Notes: generated by a model not told the origin, from the sequence alone. A stretch of DNA of 64,000 nt from Clostridiaceae bacterium (GCA_904501755.1 CAJGBV010000002.1:66703-130702); one strand, 5' to 3'; shown: positions 34,696 through 44,124, numbered from the stretch's first letter. Program-made: numbers and translations.

Positions 34696-37005
34696 ATGAG
34701 CGATAATCATAAGAAAGATGAACTGTTTGACCTTAATTCCTATAGAAGCAGTTCTACCTCTACAAAAAAGAAATCAAAGAAACGTAAGGTTAAGAAGACC
34801 ACCAAAGAAAAGGTGCTCAGAATTGTACTCGCTTCCTTTATGCTGGGTATAATGCTTGTTTGTGTTGTTCTCGGCGGCTTTCTTGTTTATGTGTTTAACT
34901 TTATTGACGGCGACTTTGGTGTAAACCTTGATGAGCTTAAGCTTAACTGTACCACAACTGTTTATGTGCAGGGTGAGGGTGAAGATGAGTGGGTTGAATA
35001 CCAGCGACTTCATGGTAATGTAAACAGAATATGGGTAGCCTATGAGGATATTCCCAATAATCTTAAAAATGCTTTTGTTGCGGTCGAAGACAAGCGTTTC
35101 TTAAATCATGGCGGAATTGACTGGAAGCGTACATTTAGTGCCTTTGCTAACTATTTCCTGCATTTTTATTCCTCTAATCAAGGTGGTTCTACCATTACTC
35201 AGCAGTTGGTTAAAAATCTGACGGGTGATAAAGCACAGACGCCGCAAAGAAAAGTTCGTGAGATAATGCGTGCCCGTTTCCTTGAAACAAATTATTCAAA
35301 GGAAACCATTCTTGAGTGTTATCTTAACGTTGTTTCTATGGCTAATAATATTTCGGGTGTTGAGGTGGCTGCTAATTATTATTTCAACAAGTCTATTGAT
35401 GAACTAACATTGTCTGAATGTGCTTCACTTGCAGGTATTACAAAGAATCCCGAAAAGTACAGACCCGATAAAAATCCAAAGGATAATACCGATAGACGCA
35501 ATGTTGTCTTAAAGCTGATGTATGAGCAGAAGCTTATTACTTCTGAGGAGTATCAGAGTGCTCTTGATGAGGAACTCAATGTTGTTGCAGACTCTGCCAA
35601 CATCAAACAGGTTGACATCAATAATTATTTTGTTGATGCTCTTATTACCGAGGTTATTGAAGATTTAAAGAAATTATATAATGTCAGTGATGAAGACGCC
35701 TCGGTTATGTTCTATAATGGCGGTTATCAGATTTATTCCACAATGGACCCTGAGATACAGGAAACAATAAATAAGGTATATTACGACTCTGATAAGTACG
35801 GACTTAAATCCGGCGGTGAAACGATGCAGGGAGCTATCACCGTAATGGACTATTCGGGACATATTAAGGGAATGGCAGGCGGTATCGGTGAAAAAACCGA
35901 GAACAGAGGCTTTAACAGAGCTACTATGGCTATTCGTCAGCCCGGCTCTACTATGAAGCCTATCGCCGCTTATGCTCCTGCTATTGAAAACAATCTTATA
36001 ACCTATTCGACTGTAGTTAATGATACTAAATATAAATACGGAAGTTGGTCACCTAATAACTGGTATGGAGGACATTGGGGCTATATTACTGCTCATTATG
36101 CTCTTGAGAGAAGTGTTAATACTATTCCGGTTTATCTTGTTAATGAGCTTAAGCCTGAAAAATCCTTTAAATTCCTTACCGACAATTTAGGTATAAATAC
36201 TCTGAAAAGTTCTGATATAAACCTTTCTGCTCTCGGTATGGGCGGTACAGATAATGGTATAACAACTACTCTTTCTGCTGCTGCATTTGCAGTTTTCGGA
36301 AATCTCGGTAAATATTATACTCCTACAACATATTACTATATAACAGATATGCACGGAACCGAAATACTTCGTTATAGTGATGTGGGGATACAAGCCATTA
36401 GTGAGGATACTGCCTGTGTAATGAACCATATGCTGCAAAATGTTGTATATGGCGCCAATGGTACAGGTGCCTCTGCAAAGGGTTATGTTTCGAATATGAA
36501 GGTCTATGCAAAAACAGGAACTTCGAATAGTACTAACGACCTTTGGTTTGTTGGTGGCTCTCCCTATTACGTAACTTCTTGTTGGGCAGGCTACGATAAT
36601 AACCGTACAATTAATAACTCCTCTATAGCCAAGAGTATGTGGGGAGCTGTTATGAAGCCAATTCATTCCGGCCTTAAAGCTAAGCAGTTTGAAGAAAGCC
36701 GTTTCGTAAGTCAGCGTTACTATTGTGCTGAAACAGGATTACTTGCTACTGAAAACTGTACTTCTAAGGCTGTCGGTTACTATAAAAACAGTTATTTGCC
36801 CACTTGTTCACTTCATGATGGTAAAATATTAAAGCCTATTTCCGGCACAAGCGAAACACCGTCGGGTGCAAGTGGCGTCGTAAAGGGTAAAGTGAACGGC
36901 ACAATATCTGTAGGTAGAGAAAGTGAAGATGAGAATACACAGGAAGAAAATGATACACCTGCTGAGGAAACGACTGACCAGGAAGCAACAGACGATGCTG
37001 CATAA
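34696..37005 (+). CDS. Class A penicillin-binding protein (PBP1A-type)
   Basis: Bifunctional peptidoglycan glycosyltransferase/transpeptidase, 769 residues. A basic cytosolic N-terminus leads to one membrane helix near residues 40-65. The GT51 domain has 'EDKRFLNHGGIDWKR' and 'GGSTITQQLVKNLTG'. The transpeptidase domain has Ser418-x-x-Lys421 in 'QPGSTMKPIAA', Ser473-Val-Asn475, and Lys606-Thr-Gly-Thr609. The tail is acidic and low-complexity. It acts at the outer face of the cell membrane. Confidence 0.95.
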   Translation: MSDNHKKDELFDLNSYRSSSTSTKKKSKKRKVKKTTKEKVLRIVLASFMLGIMLVCVVLGGFLVYVFNFIDGDFGVNLDELKLNCTTTVYVQGEGEDEWVEYQRLHGNVNRIWVAYEDIPNNLKNAFVAVEDKRFLNHGGIDWKRTFSAFANYFLHFYSSNQGGSTITQQLVKNLTGDKAQTPQRKVREIMRARFLETNYSKETILECYLNVVSMANNISGVEVAANYYFNKSIDELTLSECASLAGITKNPEKYRPDKNPKDNTDRRNVVLKLMYEQKLITSEEYQSALDEELNVVADSANIKQVDINNYFVDALITEVIEDLKKLYNVSDEDASVMFYNGGYQIYSTMDPEIQETINKVYYDSDKYGLKSGGETMQGAITVMDYSGHIKGMAGGIGEKTENRGFNRATMAIRQPGSTMKPIAAYAPAIENNLITYSTVVNDTKYKYGSWSPNNWYGGHWGYITAHYALERSVNTIPVYLVNELKPEKSFKFLTDNLGINTLKSSDINLSALGMGGTDNGITTTLSAAAFAVFGNLGKYYTPTTYYYITDMHGTEILRYSDVGIQAISEDTACVMNHMLQNVVYGANGTGASAKGYVSNMKVYAKTGTSNSTNDLWFVGGSPYYVTSCWAGYDNNRTINNSSIAKSMWGAVMKPIHSGLKAKQFEESRFVSQRYYCAETGLLATENCTSKAVGYYKNSYLPTCSLHDGKILKPISGTSETPSGASGVVKGKVNGTISVGRESEDENTQEENDTPAEETTDQEATDDAA

Positions 37006-37025
37006 TTAATAGTTTTAATAAGAAT

Positions 37026-37059
37026 AAAAAAGTTCGCGAATATTTTCGCGAACTTTTTT
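37026..37059. terminator. Bidirectional terminator PBP/UPF0210 gene
   Basis: A 15-bp perfect stem, AAAAAAGTTCGCGAA with TTCGCGAACTTTTTT (loop TATT), works in both directions. Confidence 0.93.
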
Positions 37060-37060
37060 G

Positions 37061-38419
37061 TTAGTTTTTAAGACTTTGAAGCGGTGCGGGAATCTGTCCG
37101 CCTCTGTTTATAAACTTAGCAGGCGAGCCCTTGTTTATTCTCATAACAGGCCCTTCGCCTAAGAGTCCGCCGAAGGAAAGTGAGTCACCTTCTTTTTTAT
37201 CAATTGCAGGAATAACTCTTACGGCTGTAGTTTTTGAATTAATCATACCAATAGCCGCTTCGTCGGCAATAATTGCAGAAATAACTTCAGGTGTTGTATC
37301 GCCTGGAATGTTTATCATATCAAGTCCTACAGAGCATACAGCAGTCATTGCCTCAAGCTTTTCGATGGTTAGAGAACCGCACTGTGCAGCGTGAATCATA
37401 CCAGCATCCTCAGTAACGGGGATAAAAGCACCAGATAGGCCTCCAACCTTTGAAGAAGCCATTACACCGCCTTTTTTAACCGCATCGTTAAGTAGCGCAA
37501 GGGCAGCAGTAGTACCTGCACAGCCACAACACTCAAGTCCCATTTCCTCAAGAATATATGCTACAGAGTCACCGACTGCAGGGGTGGGAGCAAGGGATAA
37601 ATCAACAATACCAAAGGGTACGCCTAAACGAGTAGAGGCTTCCTTTGCAACAAGCTGTCCCATTCTTGTAATCTTAAATGCAGTACGCTTTATAAGTTCC
37701 GCCACCTCGGTAATATTAAGATTTTTTGATTTTGCAAGGGCAGCACGAACAACTCCGGGACCGGAAACTCCTACATTTATAACGCAGTCAGCCTCACCAA
37801 CGCCGTGAAAAGCACCAGCCATAAACGGATTGTCCTCGGGAGCATTGCAGAACACAACAAGCTTTGCGGCACCGATACAGTTTTTGTCCTTTGTAAGCTC
37901 TGCGGCTTTTTTAACGGTTTCACCCATCATTTTTACAGCATCAAGGTTGATACCCGCCTTGGTGGAGCCTATGTTTACAGATGAACATATATGCTCGGTT
38001 TTTGCAAGGGCTTCAGGGATGCTTTCAATAAGGATTCTATCGCCTTCGGTAAAGCCCTTTTGAACGAGTGCGGAATAACCGCCAATAAAGTTTACACCTA
38101 CAGTCTGGGCTGCCTTTTCAAGCGCTAATGCAAACTTAACGGGATTTCTTTCTTCACAGGCACCTACAAGCATTGCAATTGGAGTAACTGAAATTCTTTT
38201 ATTAATAATGGGAATTCCATACATTTTCTCAATTGCCTCACACTCATGTACAAGCCGCTGTGCCTTTGTGATAATTTTGTTATAAACCTTTTCACAGGCT
38301 TTATCAATATCACTATCGATACAGTCAAGAAGGGAAATACCCATTGTAACAGTACGAATATCAAGATTCTCATCCTGTATCATAGTTATGGTTTCAAGAA
38401 TATCTTTTGTTTCTAACAT
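37061..38419 (-). CDS. UPF0210 (DUF711) family protein
   Basis: Protein of 452 residues of the UPF0210/PFL family, structurally related to glycyl-radical enzymes in databases but lacking a recognised activity. Recognised from 'LDAVKMMGETVKKAAELT', 'VNVGVSGPGVVRAAL', 'GIVDLSLAPTPAVGDSVA' and 'FINRGGQIPAPLQSLKN'. It is paired with an ACT-domain protein (next gene upstream), a pairing conserved in many Firmicutes, suggesting amino-acid or metabolite-linked control. No catalytic mechanism can be proposed from sequence. Confidence 0.88.
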   Translation of the reverse strand: MLETKDILETITMIQDENLDIRTVTMGISLLDCIDSDIDKACEKVYNKIITKAQRLVHECEAIEKMYGIPIINKRISVTPIAMLVGACEERNPVKFALALEKAAQTVGVNFIGGYSALVQKGFTEGDRILIESIPEALAKTEHICSSVNIGSTKAGINLDAVKMMGETVKKAAELTKDKNCIGAAKLVVFCNAPEDNPFMAGAFHGVGEADCVINVGVSGPGVVRAALAKSKNLNITEVAELIKRTAFKITRMGQLVAKEASTRLGVPFGIVDLSLAPTPAVGDSVAYILEEMGLECCGCAGTTAALALLNDAVKKGGVMASSKVGGLSGAFIPVTEDAGMIHAAQCGSLTIEKLEAMTAVCSVGLDMINIPGDTTPEVISAIIADEAAIGMINSKTTAVRVIPAIDKKEGDSLSFGGLLGEGPVMRINKGSPAKFINRGGQIPAPLQSLKN

Positions 38420-38444
38420 TACTTACCTCATTATTCGTGTTTGC

Positions 38445-38714
38445 TTAAATTTTGTGCATAGAGTTAAAAAGGTCTTCATGCATAGCGTGAATCGATAAAC
38501 CTTTTTCCTCACCGTACTTAGAGATTTTTTCAGAAAATTCACCGAAGTTCACTGTGATTTTAGAAATGTCGCAAATCATAATCATACAGAACATATCTTG
38601 TAAAACCGACTGTGACACATCAATAATATTAATGCCATACTCAGCACATTTGCAAGAAATACCTGCAAGTATACCTACACTGTCTTTTCCTATAACCGAA
38701 ATTACGATTTTCAT
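38445..38714 (-). CDS. UPF0237 ACT-domain protein
   Basis: Single ACT domain of 89 residues: 'MKIVISVIGKDSVGILAGIS' and 'INIIDVSQSVLQDMFCMIM' are typical. Such domains bind small ligands, usually amino acids, as dimers; this group resembles GcvR. It is encoded 25 bases upstream of the UPF0210 gene in one transcript, so it is probably a regulatory partner. Confidence 0.88.
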   Translation of the reverse strand: MKIVISVIGKDSVGILAGISCKCAEYGINIIDVSQSVLQDMFCMIMICDISKITVNFGEFSEKISKYGEEKGLSIHAMHEDLFNSMHKI

Positions 38715-38823
38715 TTTTACACCTCACCGATTTTTTTAAATAATATAACACAAAACTATTTAAAAGTAAATAAGACTATGCAAAATTATAAATATATGTT
38801 AAAATATTTTTGAGGTGACGATT

Positions 38824-39657
38824 ATGTTTAGTGAAACTGCCTATGCAAAGGTTAACCTGTCCTTACTGATTACCGGAAAAAGAGAGGATGGTTATCATCT
38901 CTTGGATACTGTTATGCAAACTGTTTCTCTTTACGATACTGTTAAGGTTTCTAAAAACAATTCGGATGAAATAAATGTTTTTTGTGACAATGATCACATT
39001 TGCGGTGAAGATAATATCTGTTATAAAGCTGCAGTTTTGTTTTTAGAACGGTCAAAAATCGATAACGGAGTTAATATAGAAATAATCAAAAGAATACCCT
39101 TGGCGGCAGGTCTTGGCGGGGGTAGTACCGATGCTGCGGCTGTGTTAAGACTTTTGAATAGGCTTTTTGATGAGCCGTTGTCTTATGATGATTTATGCAA
39201 AATCGGTCTTAAACTGGGTGCTGATGTTCCTTTTTGTATTAAAGGCGGTACTGCAAGGGTTAAGGGAATTGGCGAAAAGTTAGAATCAATAAATCCGGCT
39301 TTAAATACATATATTGTGCTTATAAAAGAGGGCAATAAGAACTCAACTGCACAAATGTATCGCCAATTTGATTTAAACTGTGAGTTTTCTGATGCTGATA
39401 TAGTTGATAAAATGTCTTTAAGTCTTGAAAATGGAAATTACAACGATTTTATAAGCACTGTATACAATGATTTTTCTCTTGTTTCGGACTATGAGGGTAT
39501 CGAAAGAAACCTTAAGGAAGTCGGAGCTGATGCGGTTTCTGTATCGGGTAGCGGACCTACAGTTATGGGTATATTCAAAACAAAAGAAATGGCTGACAAT
39601 GCGGTGAAAATTCTTTCTAAGAAATATAGCAATGTTTTCAGTGTACAGGGTGTGTGA
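38824..39657 (+). CDS. ispE: 4-diphosphocytidyl-2-C-methyl-D-erythritol kinase
   Basis: GHMP kinase of the non-mevalonate isoprenoid pathway, phosphorylating CDP-methylerythritol. 277 residues, with 'AYAKVNLSLLITGKREDGYH' at the N-terminus, 'PLAAGLGGGSTDAAA' (phosphate-binding loop), 'GADVPFCIKGGTARVKGIG' and 'SVSGSGPTVMGIF'. The start ATG 38824 follows AGGTGA; an in-frame GTG 38815 lies inside that site. Upstream, a TGT-TAAAAT extended -10 is visible near 38800. Confidence 0.96.
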   Translation: MFSETAYAKVNLSLLITGKREDGYHLLDTVMQTVSLYDTVKVSKNNSDEINVFCDNDHICGEDNICYKAAVLFLERSKIDNGVNIEIIKRIPLAAGLGGGSTDAAAVLRLLNRLFDEPLSYDDLCKIGLKLGADVPFCIKGGTARVKGIGEKLESINPALNTYIVLIKEGNKNSTAQMYRQFDLNCEFSDADIVDKMSLSLENGNYNDFISTVYNDFSLVSDYEGIERNLKEVGADAVSVSGSGPTVMGIFKTKEMADNAVKILSKKYSNVFSVQGV

Positions 39658-39686
39658 ATAAGATTTTAAAAATCTGTCTATCATAG

Positions 39687-39703
39687 TCGCGGAGGTAACG
39701 CGA
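39687..39703 (+). promoter_or_regulatory. Hairpin presenting the spoIIR ribosome-binding site
   Basis: TCGCG (39687-39691) pairs with CGCGA (39699-39703) with GAGGTAA in the 7-base loop, immediately before the ATG at 39706. In RNA this would display the ribosome-binding site in a loop. Confidence 0.45.
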
Positions 39704-39705
39704 TT

Positions 39706-40305
39706 ATGAAAAAAATAAATTTAGCTGTTTGTTTAGGACTTGTTTTTGCTATTATACTTAATTTTGCTCGTTTTGACACCTTATGTAATGATCTGCGGCA
39801 GAATGTGTTTCGACTGCATATTATAGCTAATTCTGACTCGGTTATTGATCAGGAATTAAAGTTAGCTGTAAGAGATGCTATACTTGATGCTAAGGGTGAA
39901 GCTTTTGGTAATTGTGAAAATTTAGAACAGGCTATCAGTTTTGCTGAAGAAAACACTTATGAATTTGAAAGTATAGCCTATGATGTTATTAAGGAATACG
40001 GTGCTGATTATTCTGTTAAGGTGAATATAGGAGAAAGCTATTTCTCAAACAGAGTTTATGAAGATTTCACACTTCCGGCAGGTACTTATGAAGCGCTTAA
40101 CATTACTATTGGTGAGGGGAATGGTAAAAATTGGTGGTGTGTATGCTTTCCTGCGGTGTGTATAGGTGCTTCTGCCGACCTTAGAGAAAGCGTTAGTGAA
40201 GACAGTGCTCGAATTGCAGAAGACGGTGCAAGGCTTGAAATTAAATTCAAATCTGTGGAGATTTATGAGGAAATCAAAAAATTCTTTACAAAAACTGAAA
40301 ATTAA
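39706..40305 (+). CDS. spoIIR: Stage II sporulation protein R
   Basis: Secreted signalling protein of 199 residues, made in the forespore to trigger SpoIIGA processing of pro-sigma-E. A signal peptide is followed by the conserved 'FRLHIIANSDSVIDQELKLA' and 'VRDAIL' region, then 'PAGTYEALNITIGEGNGKNW' and a Cys-containing 'WCVCFPAVC'. The Shine-Dalgarno GAGG sits in the loop of a 5-bp hairpin (39687-39703). No clear sigma-F promoter was found in the 48-base gap. Confidence 0.93.
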   Translation: MKKINLAVCLGLVFAIILNFARFDTLCNDLRQNVFRLHIIANSDSVIDQELKLAVRDAILDAKGEAFGNCENLEQAISFAEENTYEFESIAYDVIKEYGADYSVKVNIGESYFSNRVYEDFTLPAGTYEALNITIGEGNGKNWWCVCFPAVCIGASADLRESVSEDSARIAEDGARLEIKFKSVEIYEEIKKFFTKTEN

Positions 40306-40308
40306 TAC

Positions 40309-40337
40309 TTGCAATTTGATTTAAAGTGTGTTAATAT
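40309..40337 (+). promoter_or_regulatory. Promoter of rpmE
   Basis: TTGCAA (40309-40314), a 17-base spacer and TAATAT (40332-40337), 38 bases before the start. Confidence 0.65.
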
Positions 40338-40374
40338 ACCAATGTTAATGAAATTTCGAAAGAGGTGACACTGA

Positions 40375-40572
40375 ATGAAAGAGGGTATACATCCTGAATA
40401 CGAAAAAGTCGTAGTTAAGTGTGCGTGTGGTGCGGAGTTTGAAACTCGTTCAACTAAGAAAGATATTCATCTTGATATCTGCTCTAAATGTCATCCGTTC
40501 TTTACCGGAAAACAGAAGCTGGTTGATACCGGCGGTCGTGTTGACAAGTTTAGAAAGCGTTACGGCTTATAA
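40375..40572 (+). CDS. rpmE: 50S ribosomal protein L31 (zinc-binding form)
   Basis: L31 of 65 residues: 'MKEGIHPEYEKVVVKCACGA', then 'CSKCHPFFTGKQ' and 'GRVDKFRKRYGL'. Four cysteines (CxC and CxxC) mark the zinc-containing C+ type. The start ATG follows AGAGGTGA. It has its own promoter and a strong terminator, though yigZ follows closely. Confidence 0.97.
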   Translation: MKEGIHPEYEKVVVKCACGAEFETRSTKKDIHLDICSKCHPFFTGKQKLVDTGGRVDKFRKRYGL

Positions 40573-40579
40573 TTTAATT

Positions 40580-40612
40580 CCGCAACCATTTAAATGGTTG
40601 CGGTTTTCTTTT
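40580..40612 (+). terminator. Terminator after rpmE
   Basis: A perfect 24-base palindrome (40580-40603; arms CCGCAACCATTT and its complement) is followed by TTTTCTTTT. The yigZ start lies 30 bases further on. Confidence 0.9.
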
Positions 40613-40641
40613 CATATTAACTTTAAGTGGCGGTGAAGTGT

Positions 40642-41271
40642 ATGCAAGGTTATCTCACAATTGAAAATATTGCTTTTGGTGAATACGAAGAAAAGCGCTC
40701 TAAATTTATCGCTACTATAAGACCTGTTGAAAGCGAAGAAGAAGCCTTATCTTTTATTAAGGATATAAAGTCAAAATATTGGGATGCCCGTCACAATGTT
40801 TTTGCATACAGATTAAGTAACGGTGATGCCCGTTTTTCTGATGACGGCGAACCTCATTCCACAGCAGGAAAACCCGTACTTGACATAATTAGCGGTAGAA
40901 ACCTTGTTAATGTATGTGTAGTAGTCACACGGTATTTTGGAGGTATACTCCTTGGCACCGGTGGACTTGTCAGAGCATACAGTGAATCGGCAAAAAATGC
41001 CATTGATAATGCACGGATTATTGAAATGGGACTTTTAGGTCTGTTTTCAATACGGTGTGATTATCAGCAATACAATATACTTTTACCGTTTATCGAAAAT
41101 TTCGGTGGTAATATTACCGACACTGATTTTGGTGCTGATATAACTGTAAAATTTAGTTTGCAAGACGATAAAAAAGCGTCTTTTAATACAAGCCTTACCG
41201 ACCGATTTTTCGGCAGATTAACTCTTTGTGAAGAGGGGAAAATTTTTGCAAAAATTAAAAATTTAAATTAA
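40642..41271 (+). CDS. YigZ/IMPACT family protein
   Basis: UPF0029 family protein of 209 residues. The N-terminal IMPACT domain has 'YEEKRSKFIATIRPV', 'DARHNVFAYRL', 'DDGEPHSTAGKPVLDII' and 'VVVTRYFGGILLGTGGLVRAY'; a C-terminal DUF1949-like domain follows. The biochemical role in bacteria is unsettled; the eukaryotic IMPACT relative affects translation control. The start ATG 40642 is chosen after GGTGA; an in-frame start at 40627 precedes it. Confidence 0.9.
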   Translation: MQGYLTIENIAFGEYEEKRSKFIATIRPVESEEEALSFIKDIKSKYWDARHNVFAYRLSNGDARFSDDGEPHSTAGKPVLDIISGRNLVNVCVVVTRYFGGILLGTGGLVRAYSESAKNAIDNARIIEMGLLGLFSIRCDYQQYNILLPFIENFGGNITDTDFGADITVKFSLQDDKKASFNTSLTDRFFGRLTLCEEGKIFAKIKNLN

Positions 41272-41326
41272 AAAAAGGTTTTTTGGAATTTTTTGCGTAT
41301 ATACTAATAGACAGGAGTGAATAGGT

Positions 41327-42325
41327 ATGGATTCTATCCGTAAAAGAATTGAAGAAACAGAACATTTAGTCTTTTGCGATAAAGCCAGTTTTAGCGACAG
41401 CAGTAAAGGCAGAAAAATTTTTGAAGAAGAATCAGATATTCGTACCTGTTATCAGAGGGATCGCGATAGAATTATTCACTGCAAAGCCTTTAGAAGACTA
41501 AAACACAAAACACAGGTATTTCTTTCTCCTGAGTCTGACCATTACCGTACCCGTCTTACTCATACCTTAGAGGTATCTCAGATAGCCCGAACAATTGCAA
41601 GGGCAATGCGACTAAACGAAGACTTAACCGAGGCTATTGCTTTAGGTCACGATTTGGGACATACCCCATTTGGACATGCTGGGGAAAGAGCTCTTAATGA
41701 GCTTGCTTCCTTTGAATTTACTCATTATTCTCAGAGCGTCAGAGTTTGTGAAAAATTGGAAAAATCGGGTAAGGGGCTTAACCTTACAGCAGAGGTTCTT
41801 GATGGTATTCTTTGTCACACTCGAGGAGTGGAAGCCTCTACTCTTGAGGGACGTATTGTGAAGATTTCTGACAGAATAGCATATATAAATCACGATATTG
41901 AGGATGCTGTCAGAGGCGATATAATAAGTACAGAGGATATTCCTCTTAGTATCCGTCAGTTTTTAGGTGATTCTAAAACTGCCAGAATAAATACTCTTGT
42001 CAATTCGGTTATTAATTCAAGTATTGATGATATTTATATGGACTCTGAAACGAAAAGGCATTTTGACGAGCTTCACGATTTTCTCTTTGAATATGTATAC
42101 CGAAATCCAAAGGCTAAATCGGAGGAAAGTAAGGTTTACGGCTTTGTTAAAGGTCTTTATGACTACTATATATCAAATGGTGAGCTTCTTCCAAAAGAAT
42201 ACAAGCTCATTCGTGACACAGAGGGAATTGAGAGGGCTGTTGTAGATTACATAGCGGGTATGACTGACCACTATGCTGTGGTTACTTACGAAAATATTTA
42301 TATTCCGGGTTCTTGGCGACTGTAA
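41327..42325 (+). CDS. dgt: Deoxyguanosinetriphosphate triphosphohydrolase-like protein
   Basis: HD-domain dNTP triphosphohydrolase of 332 residues, releasing triphosphate from dNTPs. Seen: 'RDRIIHCKAFRRLKHKTQVF', 'RTRLTHTLEVSQIART' (first HD His), 'ALGHDLGHTPFGHAGE' (HD pair) and 'ISDRIAYINHDIEDA'. The substrate range of this shorter Dgt class varies. Position immediately before dnaG is typical of Clostridia. Confidence 0.93.
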   Translation: MDSIRKRIEETEHLVFCDKASFSDSSKGRKIFEEESDIRTCYQRDRDRIIHCKAFRRLKHKTQVFLSPESDHYRTRLTHTLEVSQIARTIARAMRLNEDLTEAIALGHDLGHTPFGHAGERALNELASFEFTHYSQSVRVCEKLEKSGKGLNLTAEVLDGILCHTRGVEASTLEGRIVKISDRIAYINHDIEDAVRGDIISTEDIPLSIRQFLGDSKTARINTLVNSVINSSIDDIYMDSETKRHFDELHDFLFEYVYRNPKAKSEESKVYGFVKGLYDYYISNGELLPKEYKLIRDTEGIERAVVDYIAGMTDHYAVVTYENIYIPGSWRL

Positions 42326-42357
42326 AATAGCTTTAAATATAAAAAGGAGGGAGTTTT

Positions 42358-44124
42358 ATGGCTATACCGCAGGATGTTATTGCGGAAATTAAATACCGTA
42401 ATGATATTGAGTCTGTTATTTCTCAATATGTCGTTTTAAAGCGTCGCGGTAAAAACCTTATCGGACTTTGTCCGTTCCATAACGAAAAAACTCCTTCGTT
42501 TACTTTATATCCCGACAATGGTTCTTTTTACTGTTTCGGTTGTGGTGTTGGCGGAGATGTATTGACCTTTACAGGAATGATTGAACATCTTGACTATGTT
42601 GAGTCTATAAAATTTCTTGCCGATAAATCGGGTATAACAATTCCCGAAAATGATTACGAAGATAATTCCTTGCAGAAAATCAAACAGATTATTCTTGAGA
42701 TAAACCGCGAAAGCGCACGTTTCTTTCATAATTGTCTTATGTCCCCTGAGGGTAAATGGGCACTTGACTATCTTATGGGAAGAGGTCTTTCTATAAGTAC
42801 AATACGAAAATTTGGTCTTGGATGTGCTCCTGATAATTGGGATTGCCTTTTAAAGCACTTAACTGCAAAAGGCTATAGTGTTGCTGATATGCTCCAGGCT
42901 AATGTTATTTCTAAAAGTCAGAAGGGTACATATTTTGACCGATTCAGAAACAGAGTTATGTTTCCTATTATAAATTTACGCGGAAGTGTAATAGCTTTTA
43001 GTGGACGAGCACGTCCTGATGATGAAAAGGCGGGGGGCAAATATGTTAATACTCAGGATACCCCTGTCTATAAAAAGGGTGAAAACCTTTACGGATTTAA
43101 TTTAGCAAAGAACAACTGTGCCGACAGAATTATTCTCGTTGAGGGTAATATGGATGTTATTTCACTGCATCAGTCGGGATTTACTAATACCGTTGCTGCT
43201 TTGGGTACAGCTTTTACAGTCGAACAGGGCAAACTTCTAAGTAGATATACAAAAGAGCTTGTTATTTGCCTTGATGCCGATTCTGCAGGACAAAAAGCGG
43301 TTCAGAGGGCGTTGGAAACGCTTAAGGATTCAGGTCTGCCAACAAGGGTAGTTGTTATTCCTGACGGAAAAGACCCTGATGAATTTATAAAGAAGAATTC
43401 CCCTGAGAAATTTATGGCGCTGCTTGACAGAAGCGAAAGCGATATTGAGTATAAGCTCAGAAAAGCAGGGGAAAATATCGACATTCAAAGCGACACGGGC
43501 AAATTGCTGTATTTAAAAGAGGCTGCCCAGATTCTTGCTGATACTGATGATGAGCTTGCTGTCGACCTTTATTCAGGAAGACTTGCTGAAAAATACGGCT
43601 TTTCAAAAAATGCGGTTGATTCTGCTATAAAGCGTATAAAAGAGTCTAATGCTAAAAAGAAGGTACGTAAAGAAATAAATGATGCAATTTCTCCGAAGTA
43701 CAGCAGAAACGATGTAAACCCCGAAAAGCGTTTTAACAAGCGTGCTGCTGCGGCTGAAGAAACTATTATTTCGGTTTTGTTTGCACATCCTGACTTTTTC
43801 GGCAGGATTGAAGAGGCGTTACCGCCACAGATGTTTATAACAACCGTTAATCGTCGTATTTATGGGGATATATACGACGCCTTAAAACAGGGATGTGACC
43901 TTGATATTTCATTGTTTGGTGCTGACTATACCCCATCTGAACTTGGGTATATAGTTTCGCTTCAAAGTGGTGTTAAGGCTGAAAGAAATGCAGAGCAGCT
44001 GCTGTCTGACAGCATTGAAGTGCTAAAGAAAGAAAATCTGCTCAAAAAAACGGATAATGATGATGACGAATCAGATTGGATAAACAGAATGAAAGCCATC
44101 ATTAAAGATAAAAAGGGAGATTAA
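42358..44124 (+). CDS. dnaG: DNA primase
   Basis: Synthesises RNA primers at the replication fork, 588 residues. The N-terminal CHC2 zinc domain has 'GLCPFHNEKTPSFTLYP' and 'FYCFGCGVGGDV'. The catalytic TOPRIM region has 'ILVEGNMDVISLHQSG' and 'ICLDADSAGQKA'. The C-terminal helicase-interacting part is present. The start ATG follows AGGAGGGAG. It is followed directly by rpoD, as in the macromolecular synthesis operon. Confidence 0.97.
   Translation: MAIPQDVIAEIKYRNDIESVISQYVVLKRRGKNLIGLCPFHNEKTPSFTLYPDNGSFYCFGCGVGGDVLTFTGMIEHLDYVESIKFLADKSGITIPENDYEDNSLQKIKQIILEINRESARFFHNCLMSPEGKWALDYLMGRGLSISTIRKFGLGCAPDNWDCLLKHLTAKGYSVADMLQANVISKSQKGTYFDRFRNRVMFPIINLRGSVIAFSGRARPDDEKAGGKYVNTQDTPVYKKGENLYGFNLAKNNCADRIILVEGNMDVISLHQSGFTNTVAALGTAFTVEQGKLLSRYTKELVICLDADSAGQKAVQRALETLKDSGLPTRVVVIPDGKDPDEFIKKNSPEKFMALLDRSESDIEYKLRKAGENIDIQSDTGKLLYLKEAAQILADTDDELAVDLYSGRLAEKYGFSKNAVDSAIKRIKESNAKKKVRKEINDAISPKYSRNDVNPEKRFNKRAAAAEETIISVLFAHPDFFGRIEEALPPQMFITTVNRRIYGDIYDALKQGCDLDISLFGADYTPSELGYIVSLQSGVKAERNAEQLLSDSIEVLKKENLLKKTDNDDDESDWINRMKAIIKDKKGD

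Noticed and set aside
37026..37059. The TTCGCGAA inverted repeat as an SOS (LexA) box.
   Set aside because: It is a long stem with T runs on both sides between convergent genes, so it is a terminator.
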